NCBI GenBank assembly: GCA_022266195.1
Contig: WHVY01000001.1
Coordinates: 2,232,001 to 2,296,000 of the forward strand
Length of the DNA stretch: 64,000 nt
Direction of reading: 5' to 3'
Source of the DNA: Tetranychus cinnabarinus
Taxonomy: Eukaryota; Arthropoda; Arachnida; Trombidiformes; Tetranychidae
Within the stretch, counting starts at the first letter, position 1. Each line of letters begins with the position of its first letter. Under the pieces are notes generated by a model that was given only the letters and a program-made list of their open reading frames with translations, searched no databases and was not told where the DNA came from. The position numbers and the translations under genes were made by a program. Of the stretch, positions 1 through 11,300 are shown in pieces.

Positions 1-141
1 TCACAAAACTAATAGAGTTTAGTATAAAATTTTGAGTTAGTGTAAAACATAGGAATCAAATAATAATTTATTTCAGGTTAAAACTCAAATTGAAACCATG
101 GATGGCAGCCTATCACCTTAAATTTGAGTGGTCACAAATAA

Positions 142-182
142 TGTAACTGAACAGAGACTGTTCAGAATGGTGGCCGGTATAT
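142..182. repeat. 41-bp direct repeat, left copy, with internal palindrome
   Basis: This copy matches 1698-1738 at 38 of 41 positions with no gap. Its core is a perfect inverted repeat, CTGAACAG, 3-nt spacer, CTGTTCAG (147-165). Flanking sequence outside the 41 bp is not shared. It lies 185 bp upstream of the orphan ORF at 368-1423. The function is unknown; it could be a transposon end, a short dispersed repeat or a protein-binding site. Confidence 0.8.
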
Positions 183-367
183 TGTATTAGACCCATTTAC
201 ACAAAACCTGATCCTATTCCTCATTCCTAAAATATTTTGATTGATTCGATCGCTGGTTTAAAAAAACTTAGTTTTCGCCATCCTTCATTCATCTCTATTA
301 ACTCTTTATTACCTTTTATTGTAATTCTAACAATCCTAAATATTGAAAAATCTGTTTGAGTCCCTAA

Positions 368-1423
368 ATGACGGATAAACCTTGCAATGCCCTTATCCCA
401 TTTTGTAACCGAAATAGACAAAGCGTGGTATTTTGGCAATATATAATACACTATGCTAGTGACTTGCGTGTCAAGAATACAGTTTGGGACGGAATCATCC
501 AGTATGTTGGCATTATTGGTGGTGCCTCCTATTCCTTTTGTATTCCTTTTCGAGGTGGACTTAAGAAAATTTCTTATGAAGAATTTGCAGATAATGCAGA
601 CTACGCTGCTTTAGGACTCTTTATCAGTATGGACCATGCAATTGACGGTTCATCTCATGATGCTAATGAGTTTGCATTTGCCCGATCCATACGATCCCAA
701 TGCTATGTCAAACACGCATATGTCGAACCTGAATACGACTATCTTGAAGATTGCAGTGACCCACCTGAACCCTATAACTTTGCACTCATCGATGTTGTTT
801 CCTTCTCTCCAGTCAGTATGTTTGAAAAATCTTGGATACAGTCTTCCATGGCAAAAATTCCTTGTCATAGAGGTACTCCTACAAGTCATAATCAGAGACA
901 GTTTATTATGGCAAGTGACGCAAAGATAAGCGAATTTTACAAATATTACTCCCAAATTGCTCGTACTGCTGTCTCAATACACCCTCTTGATTTTGAAGAA
1001 TATCCTACCTCTTTTGAACTACGGGATAGTCCATTTTATCGGCTCCGTAGTCAGTTTTTAATCATTTGTAAATGGTGTTGTGAAGAGTGGAACACTGAAT
1101 ACAACTGCATACCAAATCACAAGTCCAATTACAAGGGATGCTGTAAGAAATTCCGACCAGACAACCCAACAAGAAACAGTGGATGCTGTCTTGGTCCTCC
1201 CCTCACAAGAGAAGAAAGATATCAACCCGAATTCTGTGGGATCGGACCCAACTGTTGTCGTAATTGTGGAAGCGAAGACTCTAGAAGTTTAAGACAAATC
1301 ATGCTCCATAGTAAATCTTCCAACGGTCAAATCTCATATACTGCAGGGGCTGAAATAGACTTTCCTCTTATAGAGCTAGAAGGATGGAACAAATCTTCTA
1401 AAATAAGAACCAGATTGACTTAA
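368..1423 (+). CDS. Unrecognised intronless Cys-rich protein, 351 aa
   Basis: An uninterrupted ATG-to-TAA frame of 351 codons, unusual in sequence this AT-rich. I do not recognise the family. There is no clear signal peptide or transmembrane segment. The N-terminal two thirds are mixed and rich in Tyr, Phe and Ser. The C-terminal third (about residues 235-305) is strongly Cys-rich, with paired cysteines (CKWCC, GCCKK, GCCLG, NCCRNC) that could bind zinc or form disulfides. The ORF sits between two 41-bp direct repeats 1556 bp apart, suggesting a discrete mobile or inserted unit, though no transposase, polymerase or integrase motif is visible. Alternatives are a lineage-specific host gene or an old insertion of foreign origin. 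Confidence 0.55.
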   Translation: MTDKPCNALIPFCNRNRQSVVFWQYIIHYASDLRVKNTVWDGIIQYVGIIGGASYSFCIPFRGGLKKISYEEFADNADYAALGLFISMDHAIDGSSHDANEFAFARSIRSQCYVKHAYVEPEYDYLEDCSDPPEPYNFALIDVVSFSPVSMFEKSWIQSSMAKIPCHRGTPTSHNQRQFIMASDAKISEFYKYYSQIARTAVSIHPLDFEEYPTSFELRDSPFYRLRSQFLIICKWCCEEWNTEYNCIPNHKSNYKGCCKKFRPDNPTRNSGCCLGPPLTREERYQPEFCGIGPNCCRNCGSEDSRSLRQIMLHSKSSNGQISYTAGAEIDFPLIELEGWNKSSKIRTRLT

Positions 1424-1697
1424 ATTTACCCGAAATACGAACCGATGGCTGAAAAAAAATTGATAACGTACTAATTAATTTCATATTTCTTTAACTAGTC
1501 AATAATATTATATTTACAAACCTGTTATTACTAAATATGATTCAAGATCCGAACCAAACAATTAAATTTCAATATATAATTCTAGTCCTAATGCTATCCC
1601 TACATTGTTGAACGAAGCTGAAAATAAGTTGAGAGCATCGGAACAATGAACCCTTCACCAAACACAAACTTACCATCCTCAGAACCCGCGTAATTAT

Positions 1698-1738
1698 TGT
1701 AACTGAACAGTGGCTGTTCAGAATGGCGGCCGGTATAT
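1698..1738. repeat. 41-bp direct repeat, right copy, with internal palindrome
   Basis: Right partner of 142-182. The palindrome CTGAACAG-TGG-CTGTTCAG lies at 1703-1721. The three differences from the left copy are two in the palindrome spacer and one T/C in the GGYGGCC part. It begins 275 bp downstream of the orphan ORF stop codon. Confidence 0.8.
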
Positions 1739-2680
1739 GTAACACACCCAAAAGTAATTGATGTATTCTGATTTTAATGTTACACCTTTATCGATTATTT
1801 TACCTATGTTAGTATGTATTATGTATTCTAAGATATAAATTGTAGACAAAAATAAAGAAAAGAGTTAGTTCTCTAGGAACTCTCAAACAGTAAAGTTAAA
1901 ATCTTTACAGTTTCATGAAAAAATCTTGTCCCATAATTGAAAAAAGGCGATCGAAGTTTGCACTTTGACCTCGATTTTCTCGAAAACTGTTGATCGGAGA
2001 AATTTGTTGCTGCCACTAATGGACTCAATTTTTATGGGCCTACAAACCTACAAAGTTCAAACTCTTAACTGGAAAGTCAGAATTTTTACACATAATCCTT
2101 TTATGAAAATTGATTACAAAACAAACATCACATGAAAACAGTAATCAAATTAAATTGATGCCACTTTTACTTCAACATTACTTTTAGGTATCTTATATTG
2201 ATAATGGACTATTAGAGAGGTACATTAATTACACTTACATAGTTAACTTGACCTGAGACTAACGTGAACCCTTTAAATAAAATCATTCATTTTATTTTGA
2301 CTGGTAAAGAGTTATTTTTTATCAAAATAAAGCTAAAATTTGTCACTCAAAACAGCCATTGCTACCATTGAAGTCACCCTCAAAATCGCCTTCATCAGCA
2401 ATCTTCAATGACTAGGTGACACGTTGTATGTTATTCATTAGTAGTAATTATCTAAGGTTAAAGTTGAATGCGAATCAATATTTGAGTATGCTAATGCTTG
2501 ACTCATAAAATAACAGCTAATCCAATATCATGACGGTTTAAAGATTTTGTTGATCAAATAATGCGTTTCATGTTCAAATTGAAAAGTGTCAATTTCTACA
2601 AGTTAATGTCTCTGTTTTAAACATTGATCTAAATTTATGTTAAATAAATACAAGCCATTAAACCATAAACTATGTGCACA
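1739..2680. other. Intergenic, AT-rich, no gene seen
   Basis: No supported coding exon or RNA gene. The stretch at 1940-2010, around CACTTTGACCTCG, vaguely resembles 3710-3760 (CACTTTGACCTCA, then a similar AAAACYGYTGAT), perhaps an old dispersed repeat. Confidence 0.5.
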
Positions 2681-2768
2681 TATTTAAATAGCTTCAATCG
2701 AAACAGTGAAAATTTAAAATGCTTATCATTTGAAGTTGTTTATGTACTCAGGATGCGTTAATTTTCTG

Positions 2769-2776
2769 TATAAAAG
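2769..2776 (+). promoter_or_regulatory. Probable TATA box (TATAAAAG) of peptide gene A
   Basis: TATAAAAG lies 125 bp upstream of the ATG at 2894. In the duplicate the corresponding bases (3997-4004) read TAAGAAAG, so this motif is lost there while the surrounding bases are conserved. Confidence 0.5.
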
Positions 2777-2893
2777 AATGCGAATTCCGATTGAGATCAT
2801 CATTAAAAGATCTACGATAAAACCATCAGTGTTGCATCTAAATTGTGTTTTCTGCTTCCCACTGCTAAAAAATTTCAACAGTTTAAACTCACA

Positions 2894-3043
2894 ATGAATA
2901 TCAGCTTTTTCCAAGTAATCTGTTTCCTGGCTATTTCAGCCATCTATGGATTTGTTATGGTCCAAGGCGATGCTGTAACCATCCCAATTGATCCCGATTA
3001 CGACGTGCCACGTCTAGCTTCCCTGCCATTAAAAGGGGAATGA
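2894..3043 (+). CDS. Small secreted peptide A, 49 aa
   Basis: The ATG at 2894 is chosen over the upstream in-frame open sequence because the same ATG and context are conserved in the duplicate gene. Residues 1-24 are a typical signal peptide (MNIS..., hydrophobic core FLAISAIYGFVMV). The mature part is about 25 aa, acidic and Pro-rich (IPIDPDYDVP), without cysteine, ending in KGE. Single exon; AATAAA-type signals follow within 40 bp of the stop. The product is likely a secreted peptide (salivary, venom-like, antimicrobial or hormone-like); no family is recognised. The neighbouring gene at 4126-4272 has the same leader with a different mature sequence. Confidence 0.65.
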   Translation: MNISFFQVICFLAISAIYGFVMVQGDAVTIPIDPDYDVPRLASLPLKGE

Positions 3044-3531
3044 ACTATTCAGTCCTCTTGTATTGTAATGAAATAAATAAATAAAGCGAAATATAACGAG
3101 AAAATCTTGAATAATTCATTTATATATTAATGATTGAATAGACTGTCAAACACAAAATAAGACTGTAACGTCTTCGGTATCATCATCTTCATCCTTTAAT
3201 CCATCTCGGTTTTTCGGTTTTTTAGTTTCATCGTTTGCTTTTCTCACTATTTGACGCTGTATGACAAAAGTATGTAAAAGGCTTGACTTTCGCCTATTCA
3301 TGACTATATGCCATTATAATCGAAGTGCTCAAAGTCAATGTAAAGTATCAAAATCTTTATTTGTTATCCCTTGGTTAATGATAACTTCATCACATTTAGC
3401 ATAGGGTGACCCACTGGTGAATTCCCAGGTAAAGAAGGACGTTTCGTTTTTGATTTCGTTACAAAAAGTAACTTGACTTTTATTTTGTTTCATTAAACTT
3501 CAGTTTATGATTGTTCTGACATCTTGTGATG

Positions 3532-3910
3532 ACAGATATCTTTTATAATATTGTTCTCATTCATCACCGGTTTTCAGTATAAAGCGGTTTAACCGAAAAC
3601 TATGATACATAAAGAAAAGTTTTATACACCATTCGATAGGCCTTATTAAGATTTATTGATTGCCGAAGTTTGCAAAAAATTTTACCTATGGTCCGGTCTT
3701 AAATGACCTCGAAAGTTGTCACTTTGACCTCAAAAAACTCAAAAACCGCTGATTCAACCAAAAAATAGTTTTTATTTTCGAACGAAGCATAAAAAACTGT
3801 AACTAGAAAAAAAGTTGAGTCCTTAACTCCCAAGGATAAAAAAGTGAAAAATTCTGGAGACCCTCCTTTATGTTTATGTTGAATTAATAAAAGCATTCAA
3901 CTATGCCCTA
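3532..3910. other. Spacer between the two tandem peptide units
   Basis: AT-rich, no coding exon seen. It is unique to the junction between units A and B; the 3700-3760 part loosely resembles 1940-2010. Confidence 0.5.
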
Positions 3911-4763
3911 TATTTGCTTAGCTTCAATTGAAACTGAGAGAAAATTATAATTATAATTTGAAGGTGTTTATTTACTCAGGATGCGTTAATTTTCTGTAAG
4001 AAAGAATGCGAATTCCTATTGAGATCATCATTAAAAGATCTATTATTCAATAAAACCATCAGTGTTACATCTAAATTGTGCTTTCTGCTTTCAACTGAAA
4101 AAAATATCAACAGTTTAAACTCACAATGAATATCAGCGTTTGCCAAGTAATCTGTTTCCTGGCTATTTCAGCCATCTATGGATTTGCTATGGTCCAAGCT
4201 CAGAAAAACCAAAACGCTGCTATACCCCGTCCACCCGTAAATCATTCTGTATTTTATAAAGAATTCGCATAAAATGATTTATTCAGTGTTCTTGTATTGT
4301 AATAAAATAAAATAATGAAGCGAAATAAAGCGATGAAATCTTTCGATCGATAATGATTCATTGGTTTAATAGAACAGACTGTCAAATACAAAATAAGACT
4401 GTAACCTCTTCGGCATCATCATCTTTATCCTTTAATGCATCGCGGTTTCCCGATTTTTTTGTTTCATCATTTGCTTTTCTCACCATGTGACTTTAAAAAA
4501 GTGTTTAAAAGGCTTGACTTTCGCCTATTAATGACTCCATGCGATTATAATCGAGGTGTTGAAAGTTAATGTAAAGTATCAAAATCTTTATTTGTTATCC
4601 CTTGGTTAATGATAACTTCATCACGTTTAGCATAGGGTGACCCACTGGTGAAATGTCCAGGTAAAGAAGGACGTTTCGTTTTTGATTTCGTTACAAAAAG
4701 TAACTTGACTTACATTTTGTTTCATTAAACTTCAGTTTATGATTGTTCTGACATCTTGTGATG
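3911..4763. repeat. Tandem duplication unit B around a secreted-peptide gene
   Basis: Duplicate of 2681-3531. Homology starts at the GCTTCAATYGAAAC block and ends at ATCTTGTGATG. The 3' half is nearly identical to unit A, indicating a fairly recent duplication or gene conversion. Confidence 0.85.
4126..4272 (+). CDS. Small secreted peptide B, 48 aa
   Basis: Translated by hand from the ATG at 4126 to TAA at 4270-4272. Residues 1-24 match the leader of peptide A apart from S5V, F6C and V21A. The mature part is unrelated to A: it begins AQKNQNAAIP, is basic and Asn-rich, has PRPP, and ends KEFA, again with no cysteine. The 3' UTR aligns with that of A. The TATA-like motif of unit A is changed here, so expression may differ. 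The family is unknown. Confidence 0.6.
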   Translation: MNISVCQVICFLAISAIYGFAMVQAQKNQNAAIPRPPVNHSVFYKEFA

Positions 4764-5779
4764 CCAAAATAAACTATTGGAGGTTTAATTTTCACTCAAT
4801 TTGCACTGTTAGTCATTAACTTTGATTGTTGCCGTTATCATTGATAAATGATCACTGATGATTATCTGTCAATGACTGATTTAAGTGATCTTTCAACCAA
4901 TTTTCGCTTACACTGAATTAATCTTGTTAGTTACATTTCAATTTGATATTTATTAAAAAGGCGGTGCTTTATTTAGTTGTCCACTTAAAAATTCATCTTG
5001 AAATTTAAATTTAAGTTTTGACAATCAACCATTGATTTAAAATACCGAGATAATTCATCAACAATTAATAATTCTTGACTATTCGTTCACCGTTGTAGCA
5101 AAAATGAGAAATTCCATGTTTGTTTGGCTTTTAGAATGCATGATTAAAGTTCATTTGATAATGAAATATGTCCAATATAAATTGAGTGATTATTGTTGCC
5201 ATTGATGATTGATGCAGGCGTAATTTTATCCAGTAATAATATCATTACCTTCAACAATTAGCATTAAAAACAAATTGGTTTAAACAGCTTTAAGATGAAA
5301 ATGGGAATTTAAACTCGCAAAAACCAAACTGTTACAGTCTAAACACTCGATTGGTTGATATCTGTTAATTTGAAATTTAAAATCAAACCCTGAGTAATGA
5401 ATAGACAAGGAAAATAAAAAAGAAACTAAAAAAGAAGAGTAAAAGCAAAGACAAGCAAAACCAAGACTTCTTTTGCTTAAGTAACAACCTTTTTACCTTT
5501 GTTTTTAACATAAAATTTTAGTAAAAAAATGTTAAATTTTAACATTTTAAATAATTACCAATGCAAAGATAGATTCAGATCAAAGATCTTTACTCTTTGG
5601 ATCTAGATTAACGATAATCTGTGAAGATTAGCAACAAAAAATGATTATTTTGTGCACAATAAACTTGATTGTACCAAGGATCAGAGTGATTCCAGCTCTT
5701 TCAATTGACGCCATTTCAAACCAGTAACCAAAGGTTCCATCATTGAGTTCAAGATTCAACAATTAATTTTTAATTCAAA
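4764..5779. other. Intergenic / upstream region of the receptor-like gene
   Basis: AT-rich with no convincing ORF. An A-rich purine stretch lies at about 5405-5460. The 5' UTR and promoter of the gene starting at 5780 should lie in the last few hundred bases. Confidence 0.45.
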
Positions 5780-7855
5780 ATGCCTTCAAAAAGTATGGCA
5801 ACATCAATTAGTACTGACCATACAATGCTGGTAGTGAATCTGGAAAATTTCAACTTTGGTCAGGATAATTCCGTTTCAGCTGTTTTAGTATATTGTAAAC
5901 ACAAAGTGTTGTCACCTTATTTTCGTCTCACCTCTTTCCTTGGATGGCGACCATTATTGTCAACAGTTCCCCTCGCTTCGTCATCAAGTTCATCTCAATT
6001 GTCTTCCTTACAAACATCACCTGTTCATCAACCATCACTCTCAACAGAACCCACAGCACCCACAAATGAAGCGCCTGTGTTTACAACATTTACATATTTT
6101 CTTAACCTTCTAATCAACTGGTTGATTAATTTAGTCAATTTTACTTATACTTTATTGATTCTAGTTCTCATATTTTCAGCTTACTTTCTTTCATATTGTA
6201 CTTGCTATCGAGGTGATGGTTTACCTCATCTTTTACCTTTGATCTTGTCAAATAGTGATTCAAGCACCATCATTATAAATGAAAGTAACTCACCAGATTC
6301 AAATTTTTTATCAAACAAGTCCGATGTAAGTGATTCCAATGGATCTGTTTATGATCCAAATATGCTTTCAACAACACCATCGCCCATTGAATTGATTAGC
6401 GACTCAAATACCTGCAACAATAAGTTAATATCTCACTTCGTCATTCCTGATTTACTTCATTTTGCTTCCTACCTTTACCTCTTGTACTTACTGCGTACAC
6501 CTGAATGTGAACGTCTCGAGAATCTAATGGAAAGAGGATTTCTGCAATTATCTCAAACAGCTAATTGGTTCATTGAAAGTCGACGTCTTATATCAACTTT
6601 ACGTGTTTTCCTCCTTTTATCAGCAGTTTGGATCATATCGTCATGCATACTTCACATTGTCCATTTTAACATCACTCTAGTCAATTTCAATTGTCTACCC
6701 AGCTCATTGGGTGTCAATTTAAGAGCCGACCATTACTCAAACTGTTCGCATACTGATGATACTCATTACCCATCAGATGTCTACAAAAGCGCACCGGACA
6801 GCTTCAATCAATATCATTTCCATGTAAATAATCTTCATAGAGTTCTAGTCTATTTGACAGTCGCTTGCCTGACTGTTTTCGATATCATCTGTTCAGCTAT
6901 CGTAACCAGCTATGCTGTCCATTGTCAGCTGAATATTTCATTCATCACCTCACTTTGCCAAGGAGTTAGAGAAAAAAGAATAACCTTTCAGGTATGGAAA
7001 ACAAAATTCCTTATAAACCTGCAAGAGTCACTAGTCCAATCCATTTCTCAATAATTGCTATCGATTAATTTACATTGACTAGGAAAAATATCATCAGATT
7101 ATCAGAAAATAATCTGAATTTACATGAGTTAGACTGAAGACTCATCAACTGGTTGAATGTTGATCGCATGATCTTGCACACATTACCCGATATCAAGATT
7201 TCTAAATCAAAGAATGATAATGTTTATTATTAGATTAGTTTATTAATTGAGTTGCCAAATGTAAAGTCTCGCGGAAAATGAGTAACTCTAATTTTTCATG
7301 CGCAATATTTAATTTGCCAGTCTTCATTAGCATAGATATAATTCTGGTTTTGATTAATTTATTTATGCTTTTTATTTTTCTATTTCATTACAGGAGTTTT
7401 ATCAAAGGGCTGAAGAGGCAAGGAAATTTGTTGCTTATCTAAATAATAATCAAGCCGTTTGCGTCTCTTTGGTTTCAATTGTTTTTATTTGTAAAATTTG
7501 TCTTTACACATTCCTGTTGTTCACCAGAATCAATAATCTGTCAAGTTATTCATTGCTTATTATCTCGGCAATTCTTTGGATTGCTATCTTGTTGGTTCCA
7601 ATGATTCAAGCTGTCCGGTTAACTCAATCTTGCAGAATCTTAAGAAGTCTTGGCCATGAATTGAAAGCTCGTCCCTTTGGATATCAGCATACAGATGAAT
7701 CAGAATTGAATTCACTACTTCAATACACCTCATCACTTAGTATGGTGGCTAAATTGTTTAATTTACCAATCAAATCATCTTCCATCGTATTAATTTTTTC
7801 ATTAATAATCATTGGTGTACCTCTTTTGGGTCAAATCAATGTTATCTCCCTTTAA
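5780..7855 (+). CDS. Seven-TM gustatory-receptor-like chemoreceptor, 557 aa
   Basis: Two exons, 5780..6991 and 7394..7855; the donor CAG|GTATGG and acceptor TTACAG|GAG join exactly between codons (404 + 153 codons). About seven hydrophobic segments are visible, near residues 107-138, 219-238, 274-297, 354-381, 430-447, 455-473 and 531-552. The last TM follows a conserved-looking linker, as in arthropod gustatory receptors, but the classic C-terminal TYxxxxxQ motif is not evident. Unusual features are a long Ser/Thr/Pro-rich N-terminal region (residues 65-100) and a Ser/Asn/Asp-rich loop (residues 157-215). If it is a gustatory receptor it would be a ligand-gated cation channel of chemosensory neurons with a cytoplasmic N-terminus. 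The family call rests on topology and length, so another 7-TM family is possible. Confidence 0.6.
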
Positions 7856-8389
7856 TTTGTTTTGTACAACCCATTGTACAATTGTATTTAATATGTTTAA
7901 CCTAATTATAGTTATCCTTGAGATTTTATTAAATTTTTTAAGCTTTTCAATTGTTTTTACGTTTTTATTTTGATAATCAATCAATTATTATCGTTGAACA
8001 TTGAAAACTCGTGTTTACAATAAAAGTAAAACTTGAATATTTGTTTTCTGGTTGATAATAACTTTATTTTTTTCGTTGAATTTGAGAATCAGAGAAATTG
8101 TTAATTTCTTTTTTGGTCAATTTTAGGAGTTCTTTATAACGTAAATTATGAATCCACAATCAATCAGGCTTAATTACCTCTCACATTATGTGTTTGTTTA
8201 TTTCAATGAAATATTTTAAATCGCGACAATACTTTTTTTTCAAATTACCATCAATTTTTACGAGCTATACAACTTAATTAATCTGTATTTTGTTTAAGCT
8301 TTCCAACATAAACTTTTTTTTGTATTTTATATAAATAAACTTTTGCTTTAGTATTTTTTTAGTATTTTTTGTTAAATCAAATTTGTAAA
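7856..8389. other. Intergenic between convergent genes
   Basis: This holds the 3' UTR of the receptor-like gene, with AATAAA at 8019-8024, and on the other strand the 3' UTR of HECTD1. Nothing else is seen. Confidence 0.6.
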
Positions 8390-11300
8390 TCAATTCAAAT
8401 GGAATCCTTTCTCTTTTGTTGCTGCTAATAATCGCTCTCTCATAATTTCCTCACTTGAATAGTCAGGCATTTTAAGATAATGAGCGCAGGTATTGACAGA
8501 AGGATAGCTGCCATCAGTGGCATCCACCTTACGAACAACAGTTAATCGAGGATGAAGATTAGCTAGTCCACCGGGTGGTAAGGATGAGCATCCAGTAGCG
8601 AATTGAAGGAAAGCTTTTCTCTCGTTTCCAGTCATGGCCAATAAAACAGAGACAAACCGTTGGAATCCAAGACTAAAGTAGAATCATTAAGTGGATCAAC
8701 AACAGATCGCAATCAGATAATTGATAATCGCAGAGGCAATTCCAAGAGTGGAGGTAAAAGGATAAAAATAGAAAAAAAATGGAAGAAACATGAGAATAAG
8801 TTAGTAATCAGGAGAAAAAAAAAGAGGAAAAGTAGATTTACAAGAAACAAACAAATACGTTTCAAAAAATGCTAAACTAAGCAAGTTAGCTTGTTTTTAG
8901 CCTGAAAAGCGTCAACTCACCTTTCTCTTGAGTAACCCAATTTCGGTTCAGTATAAGCAAGTATATCTTCTCGAGTCCAAGATGGAGCTTGTTCACCACA
9001 TAACATGAGGCGAACTTCATCAGATGTAAATGATCCCAATTTAGACATTGGAAAAACCTTGTTGAATCCATCTATAAATATAAATAAAACAATACAAGAT
9101 AATTTAGTAACGGAAAATGATAATAATGAAAGATAGAAGGGTAGATGAGAAAAAGAGGCCATATTTGGTGCGACCTAAATAAAGTCTGTAAACATACCTT
9201 TAAAAGCTTCCATTTGTTTTTTAATACCAGAATGAAGGCAAAAGTCTAACATTGATTCATAATATTCCTCAACATTGTCAATTGTAACTTCTTCAAACTC
9301 TCCATTTGGTTTAAGGTCAACAGCTGAGAAGCCATACACTTGTGATGGTGGTAAATATTGGAATGTTAGGTCCAATTCATCTAGTCTGATTGGTATTTGT
9401 GCTTGATTCATTGGTAGAGATAAGTTTCTTATTTGATTTTGTCTATCTTCAATAGATAAAGATTTGTCTGAGAGTATCTTTTGTTTCATCATGGACAGCT
9501 CATGAAGTTGTTGCAAGAATGCTGCTTGATGAGGATTGATGGAGGCAAAATCTTTCTCATTGAGAACCCTGGACATCCATGAGTGACCTCGTCGCTCAAA
9601 TTTTTCTCTCTTAAGACGGACTTGACGAGATATTTCTTCTCTCTCAGAGAGAAGAAGATCATCTTCAGATAAAGGTGATGAGAGGCAACTATTGAAATTT
9701 GAATGTACCATATTTACAGCTTCACCTTCATCCTCGATAACTTTGGTTTCGGCAGTGTTACTGCTACAAATTAATTTTAGGAAAGATGTGGACAGTGGCA
9801 AATCGACCAGTCTATTGTCTTGGAGGGCTTTTGCACAGAAGATTCCAAAGAAATGGAAATACTCGAGAACTTTTGTAAGTTTAGGATGATTTTGGGGATA
9901 GGGTGCAGGGAATAAACCACTTGATGAATGTATGTAAAATCCAGGTGGCTTTGTTAGACCTTCTTCTTTATCAGCATTAGAATCTTTCATGTTGGTAACA
10001 AGTTCGTCATCACATAACCACATGCCTAAATCACGACGTTGAAGTTCAGCTGCTACAAGTGCATAGAACTCCAATGTTGGTCCAAGGCCGGTACCTTCTT
10101 CATCTTTAAATTCAACTTCTAATATGCTTTTACGGTCTGAATGGATTTTCATTACTTCCATGGCCCAGGATAATAGATCCTCATTACGAGGTACTTTAAC
10201 CCTTTCATGGCGTAATCGACCAATCCTAAACTCGTGAATATCTTCACGTCTTGGTGATGGACCTCGAGAACGATCAAGAGCTTGATCACGTTGATTTTGT
10301 AGCCAGACAATGGATCGAGATGTACCAAATGCAGTACAATTGAAGTAAATTTTACGAGTCTCAAAGGGAAACAACATGGGATAAGAGTAGGTAAGATTGT
10401 CACACCAATCAGGCTGGGATCCAGAGCCTAAAACAAGTGGATCTTGAATTTGTTGAACTAATTTATTTGTTATCTTTTTACTAATAAACTCTTCATTGGG
10501 TATACTAAATCCAACAGATGAGGACGAAATTATATCACCATAAAGTTTGTCATTGTCCTTTGAATCTCTTGAAATACAATGTAACAAATGAAGAAGCTGA
10601 AGAACACTGTCAACTGAAGATCCAAGGCTGTTATCAGGATTTATTTTTACGGGACTAGTTACACTGATTCTATTATGATTATTGGTGAGAACCATTTTGA
10701 TAGATGCGTTTTGGATCTTAAGTTGCTCGTTCATTTCATGTGGACCAGCTTCACGGTAGGTTAATACATAGGTTGGTTCCCAAACTCTTCGTAGTTTCTC
10801 TTGTCTTGAGCCTCCCACTGAAGCTTGGTTTAACAATTGCACAGCTGAAAATATTGTCCAATTTGGATTGACCAAGTCAATCTCAAGTTCACCAGAGCCA
10901 TTCAGGTTAGGCCCTCGGATGGACAATAAAACTTTGGGTTCAGGGTTGGTTATTTTAATACCATCATTGTTTGATGTTGATGCTCCAGGAGTAGGTATAT
11001 CTAGATCAATTATTTGACTAATATTAATGCGACCAGGTCGAGGATCAAATGCAGGAATCAAAGCACTAAACTGTCTTTTAAGAACATATTCGTCATCCCA
11101 ATTTCTTCTTTTCGGTGATCTAAATTCAAAGGTTTCCTCTTCCATAAGTTCTTCATATTCATCATAATCATTTTCATTGTCTTCATTTTCATCTTCAGGG
11201 TCCGGAAGTTCTTCTTCATCTTCTAAATCAGCAAGCAACGTGGTTGCTTGACACGTCTCTAAATAATCTTGTTCACTTTCACTCGATGTTGATGTTAGAC

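Larger units (their letters stand above)
2681..3531. repeat. Tandem duplication unit A around a secreted-peptide gene
   Basis: About 850 bp that align along most of their length to 3911-4763 (offset about 1231 bp). They include the upstream region, leader, 3' UTR and some 490 bp of downstream DNA. Long identical blocks occur in the 3' part, for example around TTGTTATCCCTTGGTTAATG. The only stretch that does not align is the part encoding the mature peptide. Confidence 0.85.

Noticed and set aside
8660..8875. Basic 71-codon plus-strand frame
   Set aside because: It overlaps a well-supported HECTD1 intron and exon boundary on the other strand; composition is that of A-rich DNA.
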